Below, in pieces: positions 12,191 to 21,400 of a stretch of DNA of 64,000 bases. This stretch comes from Siphlonurus alternatus (Eukaryota > Arthropoda > Insecta > Ephemeroptera > Siphlonuridae), in the NCBI GenBank assembly GCA_949825025.1, contig OX463781.1, positions 21,883,630 to 21,947,629 on the forward strand, read 5' to 3'. Each line of letters begins with the position of its first letter. Positions within the stretch are counted from its first letter, which is position 1. The translations under genes and the position numbers were made by a program. Under the pieces are notes generated by a model. It was not told where the DNA came from and searched no databases. It saw nothing but the letters and a program-made list of their open reading frames with translations.

Positions 12191-15100
12191 GTAATTAAAA
12201 AGGACACACGGATAAAAATCTGTGGTATGCTTAAACAGTACACGTTGACACCATTAAATAGCGCCCCAAAAAATTCCCTCGTTGGTACAATGCTTTTCAA
12301 ACAGCGCAAAGCATGTCAAGCTCTTACCATTTCTTTATCATCCACAGGGCAGTACTTATTTAAAAGGCTTAACCTGAGAAATTTGGACGAAAAATTCGCT
12401 ACAACAGATTTTCTTCAAATTAATTTGGTAGACTCACAACAATCGTCAAATTAGCTCTGAATTTTTTCGGAATTTTTTAACCGTTGGTTTAATTACAATT
12501 AATTTATTTAAATGAGAATTTTGTATCCTTCCAATGTTAAATTTGTTAATTAGCATTGCAAAAAAACTATACAACAGATTCTTTTACTTTTTTTTTTACT
12601 AAAGCCTAATTTTTTAGACTATTTTTCTGAATTGTTTTCATATATTTTGAACCGTGGCGATGATCGTTTCCTATATGTGATGAGAAATGTGGCAACGTTC
12701 TCAAGGACTGTTGTCACCACCCCCTCCTAAAAATTTCAGCTCATTCCAATGCAAACAGTGTTGCCACTATAGCCACGCCTCCTGACCTTGACAGACAAAT
12801 TCTCAGGTTATACCTTAAGTGCCAGCCTAGAAGAAAATTTACTGTGGTAAAATTGCAAGTATGTATATAACATCTGTACTGTATTGCAGCTGCAATCTGG
12901 CAACGAGGGTTCCCGTCTGCGAGCGCTGCTTGGGCTGTCGTGTCTTGGCGACGTAGAGCTGGACCGTAATGCAGTTCGGACCATTGCACCTCTTCTCATG
13001 GACCACTCGCCAACTGTCCAGCTGGCAGCAGCAAATGCCCTCAGGTCAGTCTGGTGATACTTTAACACTTCCACATGGCCTATAATTAAAGATACAGTGA
13101 GTGTCACATTTAACTTGGTTATGGTCGTATTTCTAGGCTGAATTTAGATTTAGATTTTAACGCTCTGCGGCAAATGTGGCTAAACCACGGTGGCTCGCAA
13201 TATAGTGCTCAACGCACTCTTAAATCCCCCGTAACTCTCCGCCCCCACCACCTCGGACGGCAGGGAGTTCCACTCCCTCACTGTTCGGTTTATGAAGGAA
13301 TACTTTCCCACATCGCTTCCACTACCCCTGAACTCCAGCTTCCACTGATGATCCCCCTTCCCAATGTATCTACCTTTCCTAGTTCTATCGCTAAACTCGC
13401 TCCAACCTGCCATCTCCCTGTTAACTTGAATGCAACGTTGCTAAACTTCAAAGTAAACAAGCCGCACTTCACAAAGCGGCGCTCTCAATTAGATTTGGCA
13501 ATCCAGTGAGGCAGACCAACGTTGCCATGAGCACATGCGGCAGCAGCGAGCGAGCAACTCTCGCAAGAAGTGTTTGAAATTTTGCGCCGCAATGTGGCAA
13601 CGTTGTAAAATACGAAATTTGATGAAGGTACACGACCATAACTAATGTGTTAGTTAATTCAATTCAAATTCAATTCAAAATCTTTTATTATTTCCATTTT
13701 TCCTACAATCATATTTCCATGTACATGTTATATGTTGAGGTTTATAGGACAAGTCAGTACTAGAACTAAAGCAATCAATAGTCATTTTTCAGAGCTTGAA
13801 GTCAATCATTTATAGTCAATGTAGTTTTTAACACTATAGAAGCACTTATCTGCTAACCACCTTTTAACACTCACTTTAAACACATTTAGATTTTCAATAC
13901 ATTTTATATCACAGGGTAGCTTATTATAAAGTTATTATAAATGTGACACTCACTGTAGTAAATTTTATCTAGCCTACATCACTGAAGCCTCTCACTTTTC
14001 CCAATAAGGCTTAAAGTGGAGAGTGGAATCTAGGGCAGGATTTATGATGTCGGTACCGGTAAAGCGGTGTGGACCAGACAAACTTTAACCAAGTCTATAG
14101 TTTGTACTGAAGCAAAGCAAAGCACCCTTGTCAGGCTTGTGTATGCGTGTCATACAATACGACTACACAAAGTTAACGAATATACAGTCTATCAAGTCTT
14201 TAGTGTTGAAAATTACACTTTCCTGACTGCCTAGATAATATGTTAACTTGGAAGACTGTCTGGGTTAAGATTTAATAGACTTGAGGATATTTTGAGTTGA
14301 ATACTTTTAGAAGTACCTGAAAAAGAAAGGAGTGAAAGTCCTCTTCACAGTTTGCTATAAATCCTTGATTGACTCTACAAACAACATTGTTGGATCATGT
14401 TTGATAGCAGATACAATTGTTGCAGGATGTTTGTGCTGTCGGGTGGTGCGACCGTCGCAGATCTGATGATAGCCGACGACGTGATGACCCCTCTCACAGC
14501 CCAGCTTGTCAAGCAGGTAAGAACATTGTGTAGACCATTTCTTTATAGTGGGTCAACAAAGTGTCAAGACTAATTCTCTATTTCCATTTCTATTTTTGGC
14601 TTCATACTTAAATTTTGTGAATCTAATTTACTGTTTGTTAACAGTCCAATCATTGAACATAAAATTAAACCTCGTCTCATGCTTCTTACTATGAATACCT
14701 AGGATTTTTTTTATCATATTTGCTTGTTGTGTATTAGATAACGTCCCTCGTCTGGAATAAGGAGCTATCTGTCTACCATGATCAAGTGCAATAATGAGCT
14801 ATCTGCTTAACCTGTAAGCTAATTGCACTCACCTGAAAGCAGACAGCTCATTATTACACACAATCATGGTAGGCAGATAGCTCCTTACTCTAGATGAGGG
14901 ATTGACACTTAAGAATTATGAGAGAATATACCTATTTTAAGTATGCTGAGAGCTATTTAAAAATTAGTACGAGTTTAAATATTTATTTTGCTGCACGTTA
15001 ATGCTTTGGTTAATTACACTGAAAACATGAAAACAACTAAATTATGCCTGCCTCAGATGATGCAATAATGCAACAAATTTAAAAATACAGTAGCAAACTT

Positions 15101-18100
15101 ATTTAAATTCCTGGCCACATAAATATTTGAAATAATTAATTTTTATACATAGAATTTAAATTATAATTATATCAATTAATTGTTTAATTAATATAAAGCT
15201 TGATTACTTTGTGCTGCCGTTATACTGATTTTCAAAATACAGCAAATCTACATTTTTTAAATTAATTTTAATTGAATGCTTTGATAAGACAAATTACCAT
15301 TACCATCATTAAATATTTATAAGACATAAAAAGTTAAGAGTTCATTAAATGTAAATACATTTTTATTTAATTCATGTACCTAATCAATACAAACGTGAAA
15401 ATAATTGGATAAAATAATTCATAAATTTTATTTGCCAAGGGTATTACTTGGTATATACTGAGGTGTAAATACGTTCTAGTGTACTAGAATATGCATTATG
15501 GTGTAGCTAGAGAGATCCCACCTACCTCACTGGGTTGTTTATTCCCCAGGTGAGACTAGCTAACCTAGATTCATAGCTGGTCCCAGTAGAGGGGGCCTGG
15601 GAGACCAGTACATTGCTACCGTAGCTGCTACAATTCCCAAGCCACTCTACATAATGCACACATCTGTCAATATCTCACTGTGGCCCCAGCAAACTGAGCA
15701 GTGTGGGGCAGGTACAAACTTGGCCAATATCTCTCAAGGGAGACCAGCATGTGACAACTCATCAAACTTCAGACTAAACTGTTAAATTATTCAACAATTT
15801 GTAATTTTTTATTTTTACTCTCTTTCTTTTGTTTTTTAGTCTGAAGAATTATTTTCTGGAAAACCTAAAGGAAAGGATATATCTAAAACTGAAACATTTA
15901 TTGGATCTATTAGATTGTTATGGACACTATGGTGAGTAATTCATTACTTATTGGTTATTACAATATTCATAAAATTAAAGTCTTTTTATTATTATTATTA
16001 TTATTATTATTTTTTTAAAGTTTGTTAAAACTGAATACACTATTTAAGTTTGATATACTGTAGTTTTATTTGCTAAATTATTAACGATTTGGGTAATCAA
16101 ATTTAAATCTAAATTTAGAAAATTTTGATTGATTTTCCAAAAAATATTTTTATTTTAAATAAGTTTTAACATTAGAATATGTGGTATTATTTTTTTTTAC
16201 TGGATTTTAATACTATTTACACTACATTAAATAAAATTAAAAACTTTTAAAACAATGAAAATGTTTAAAAAAAAAAAGCTTAAATTTTAATTAATAGTTT
16301 TAATAGCTTAATTAATAGTTTCGTGTCAGTGGTACTGTATCCACAGTTTGTTATAATTTAATCATATTTAAGTGGTAAAGTAATTCTGCAATTACATACT
16401 GTCTCTAATTATTTTAATAACCATTGTAATAAAGTGGTTGCTTGTAATAATGTAAAAATCATTACGTATCATATTAACTGCTGCTGTGTATGTAGACTAA
16501 TGTGCCTATGCTTGCAGTGAGAACAGCGAGGCTGCGTTGAACCACGTCAACAGTCCCGCCACCCTTGAAATTCTGTTGGCAGCCCTGCAGAGCTCGGACC
16601 GTGCCCTTGCCATCCCAGCTGGTAAGTCACACCTCTTTCTCCTCATTGGGTTTCATGAACCACTTTAATGAAATGCATCTTTAATAATAATGAGTACTGT
16701 AGTTGTAATGTTATAAAATAAAGCTTCTCAACAAATTTATTATTTATTGTTGCCAAGTCAAACAAACAAAGGTATATCACTAAAAGTCAGCTGCAATATA
16801 TTAAGGTGATCTTGCCTTAAGCAAGTGGACTTAATAATTAATGTCAATAATGACTGGGTTTATCCATTGACTTGATAACTTCAATAAATTTTCTCTATAG
16901 TCTTATCAATTTAAAAGTACCAGCAAGGCCTTACCGATCGAAAGAGTCACAGCAGGTGGAAATTCTTGCGGTCACAGAGGTTCACTCGAAAGTTTTTACA
17001 TTTTTGAAAAATTTTACAATTTACATTTTTCAAAAATGTAAAAACTTTCGAGTGAACCTCTGTGACCGCAAGAATTTCCACCTGCTGTGACTCTTTCGAT
17101 CGGTAAGGCCTTGCTGGTTATTCCTATCCTTTTCTTTTAATAAGATTATCATAACACAAATGGTTTATTTTCCTTAATTTGAACAATTTAAAAGTACGTA
17201 GGTCTTTATTTCTTTATTAACTTGCATTTTATGCAGATAGAATTTCAAATTCCTAAATACTGTATATTACAAGCTCTGTATTGTGTCAATTTGCTGTGTA
17301 AAACTAAATCATATTGCCCTGTTGCAGCTCAGTGCCTCCAGACCATCTCCGAAGATAACCCGAAAGCCGTCACATATGTATCAAAACACCAGGACCACCT
17401 GATCAGTGTGTTGGGAGAAGAATGCTCTGATCCAGATTTTCTTCATCTTCAATCTCTCATCGCAGGTAACAAAATACATTGTTTGACCTGGCAGCTTGCA
17501 TTTTGTAATATAAATTCTAGTAAAAGTGTATACAGTACTCTACTTTGCTACAGATTTTTATTATTAGTAGTGTTAATTTAGAATACATAGTTTGACTACA
17601 AGTCTTAAGAACCATATCAGAATGAACTGAAAATTTGTACATATATATATTTATAAATTTACAGAACTGGTAGTAATTAATACAGTACTTATAATGATAA
17701 ACATAATGTCCAAGTTATTTTACTTCAGAAAGTTGAAGTGTTAGCTCACTTTTGAAACATCATTGAACTTAAAATTGTTATGACAGGTCTTGTCTCTCAT
17801 TATTGCAGCAGGCTAACATATTAATTTGGGTGTTGCAGGTCTGGTGGTAAACATGCACTACGGGCTTGTGTCTCGCGTGCTGCCTGCCACCACTGGCATC
17901 ATTGTATCAGTGCTGTCGCGCTGTCTTTCCCAGGACATTGCTGCTCTGCTGGCCAGCAAGTCTGCTGAGAAAGCTGCTCCCCCTGCGTCCTCGAGCCAGG
18001 ATGAGGAGATGAGTGCTGAGACCAGCAAGGACGCAGAAGAAGTGGAGGAGGACGCAGACTCAAGCTCTGACGAGGGCAAGCCGGATGCTAGAAAAGCAAA

Positions 18101-18344
18101 GAGTAACGCAGCCAAGCTGACACAAAACGTGGGACATGTGATAGACTCGCAGATTTGTGCTCTGGAGATCCTAGCAAACATTTGCTCTAGTGACGGTAAG
18201 CTTGAACTTTGTATTACTCTGTATTGAAAATTAACATACATATTGAGAAGTGAGTATTTCTCATGTCTTGGGGCGAACTTTTTAGCATTATCTACATACT
18301 AGTTATCAAAATACGTACAGTATGTAATTTCAAGTACATATTCA

Positions 18345-18423
<79 letters not shown>

Positions 18424-21400
18424 GCACTGTGTATGTGATATGCATCTTGTTGCTAACTCTATAGGTACAGCAATAATTTTCATCATGATACCTTTGCTAG
18501 AAAGATTTTTATACCAAAACACTTACTATTGTACTTTTTATTCAGTGCTGTGTTTACATTTATTTTTAGTTAACTATTAATTTCCTGTAAATTAGTAAAA
18601 AAAATTGTTCAATTTGTTCAAGATGTTAAAACCCATTTCTTGACATATTTCAGATGATGACGAAGGCAGCATGGAGGTGTCAGAGGGTAGTGAAGACAAC
18701 CTGAGTGAGTCCGAGGGATGGGACGAGGACTTGTCGACCAACTGTGAACCCATGTCCCTGCCTCCCTCGTTACCTGTTGAGGTAAGTGTAGTAATGGAAA
18801 TTCACATTTTCAGGTTACAACTATGTTCAAATCAAGGCACTTTTGTGCCCATGAGACATGTACATATTTGTATCCCTCTCACCTGTGGTACAAATAATAA
18901 TCAAATTTTTGTGGCAGGTCCACGAGGCACTGCTGAGCCATGGGCTTCTGGCCAAGACCATGAGCATGACCCAATCCATCCCTGCAGAGCTGCTGGCTCC
19001 TCTAGGGACTTTTTCAGACGAAGAGGGCGTCCCAGTCAGGTGGGCACTATGACTGTTGTTGTGTTATTTCCATGTTTCTAGTGTTCAATCACCCCCCTTG
19101 TCAAACTTTCAGTTATGCCAAAGTGTGTGTGTGGTTTATACTTTTGCTCAACTTTAAATTATTTTAGATATGAAAACATATCCATGAATATAACTGAATT
19201 TATTATTAGTAATCATTATCTGAGACCTTCTCAGCTTTGCTTGTGGTTATGTAGTAATACAGTATAGTACTTTTAAAATATTGTTTGATGAAATTTAATG
19301 GGAGTGTGATAATAACCTTCATTATTAAATTGCTTCAATGAAACAAAATTATTCTAATTCTAGTTATGATCTGGTAAAAGTGGTAAAACTAATATTGGGA
19401 CAGAAGTGAAGATTTACCATATTTAATGCTACAGCATTTGGCAATGTCTGTACTTACTTGGTTTCTGTTCAGGCTGCGGAAGCTGCAGTGCCGTGCCCTG
19501 CTCTCTCTGCACAACCTGGTGCGTGGACTGTCGCTAGAGGAGCTGGGTGGGCCGGAGCAGCTTGGTCTTGCCTGGAACACCCTTGCTACCAAGATTGTCA
19601 CTGGTGAGTGTAGCTTTGAAGTTTTATGGACATCACTACCAAAATAGATCTAAAATATATCGAGGATCCCGTGCAAAATCACCAACAGGATTTGCATCAA
19701 TTCGAGTTAGTAATTTTTGCCGTGGCATTGTTGCTATACTGTATATGTAGTCTATATTTTTACTTTCATTTGTTATTAAGATTCATCAACAGTTTCATAA
19801 AATCTTATTACTTAAGTATTCAGTATTCTTGAACTAATAAATGTGTTCAGCTTTAATTTCCATTGCTTAAGGAACCTTGAAACATTATAACATTTAAATT
19901 ATTTTGATATTTAAGTTCTGACTATTCCATTTACCATATTTAACTGTAACATTATTCAAAGAAAGCAACTACATTTATTTTAGTACAGTATGCTTTGTGG
20001 CTGAGTTGATGAAGTTGACTTTCTTACTACTGTGTACAAAATTTAACTACAATAAAGTGTTGCCACGGTGATGCAACTGATTCCCCTCGACGATGTCTCA
20101 CAGAATGGCACTCGGACATGGAGATTCTGGAGGCTGCCACCACTTCTCTACGTGCTTTAACCACTCGCCTCGCTGAGGAGGGATGTGGAGGACATCTAGT
20201 CTCTGCCATGACCAGTTCAGATCTGGAGGCGTTCTGCAGTCTCTCAACCAAGTGTGAGGATGCAAATGTTCGTATCAATGTGTACCGTGTGGTGGCGAGT
20301 CTGGCAGCCATCGTGAGCACCAACTTCACAGAGCAGACTGCACCCCTCCTGGTGGTAAGTGAGTTTAGTCTTAGCTTGAAGGTTGCAATTGTGACAGTGC
20401 TTGGGAAACTAAAACTGTTTTGGGATGGCTCGAATGGCTGCTCTTCTTACCTCTTCTAAAAATTATATCCTTGATATATGACAAACTGGAATATTAACAG
20501 TCAAGGCAGGGGTAGAGTTCTGGCTGTTATGAGCCTTACATGGAAAATATATGTTTTTTAAAGTCCTGTTTATAAATGGAGCTGAATATAAAGGGTGGAA
20601 TTCAGGGAGGACTTATCCGCGACTTTAGCCAGCGGATAACTTGTCCGCGTTCTGGTCTGGCTAACCTAAATACTTAGCCGTGCGGACAAGTATAAGGCTG
20701 GACAAGGATTTTGATAAGTCGGTCTGGACAAGTCATTTGGCCAAGCCTGTTGGCTAAAGTCCCGCGGACAACTAACCGTGCGGCTAAGTCTCGTGGACAA
20801 ATCACCCACCTGGATAAGGTTTTTGATTAGCCGCCATCTTGGATTACGTGTTAAATACGGTGATAATTGGACCGCCATATATCGTGATTTTATATTATAT
20901 TACGTAAATATTGTGTTTAAAATTAATGTCATTTCAATCTTATTATTATTGGGGTGACATGGTTTAAAATTTTTGGCGCTTTTAACATTTTTTGTTATAT
21001 TTCTTGAAAATCCCGTTCTGTGCGAGGTGCTGGTGGCATAATAATAAATTCATCTAGCCGCGTCGCTGAATAACCCACGGTTTTTTCAATAAATTTATAC
21101 CTTATACCCAATATTTGGATTAAATAAATGGGTTTTTATTATCACATAATAATACTCTATTACGATTAATGACGGTAAGTGAAATATCCATTAGAAAATT
21201 GCTTATTTTGACGACGTTTGAGGGCTTGATTTCAACCTCCTTCTGAGTCCTTCTTGATTTTAGTTCATCATCCGCTTGCCTTATTTACTTATTTTTAACA
21301 TACATGAGTTCATACTCCTTAATTAAATGCTACCAAGCTAATTATTAACTTAAAGAGAGCTTGATTTTTAATAACTGTTCGTGTTTAAATGTGTAAAAGT

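Larger units (their letters stand above)
13093..13957. mobile_element. Composite element with Tc1/mariner-like ends in HEATR3 intron 2
   Basis: Perfect 18-20 bp terminal inverted repeats (CAGTGAGTGTCACATTTA and its complement) lie directly inside TA dinucleotides at 13093-13094 and 13956-13957, the usual Tc1/mariner target duplication. The interior is not transposase. It consists of two LINE 3' ends on the minus strand, listed separately. Confidence 0.65.

Noticed and set aside
13174..13509. 111-codon plus-strand frame
   Set aside because: It is the antisense of the LINE reverse-transcriptase C terminus, which reads convincingly on the minus strand.
18782..18917. Short HEATR3 intron 8 considered as coding read-through
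   Set aside because: The frame stays open, but the inserted residues break the family alignment, and both splice sites are strong (GAG|gtaagt, ttgtggcag).
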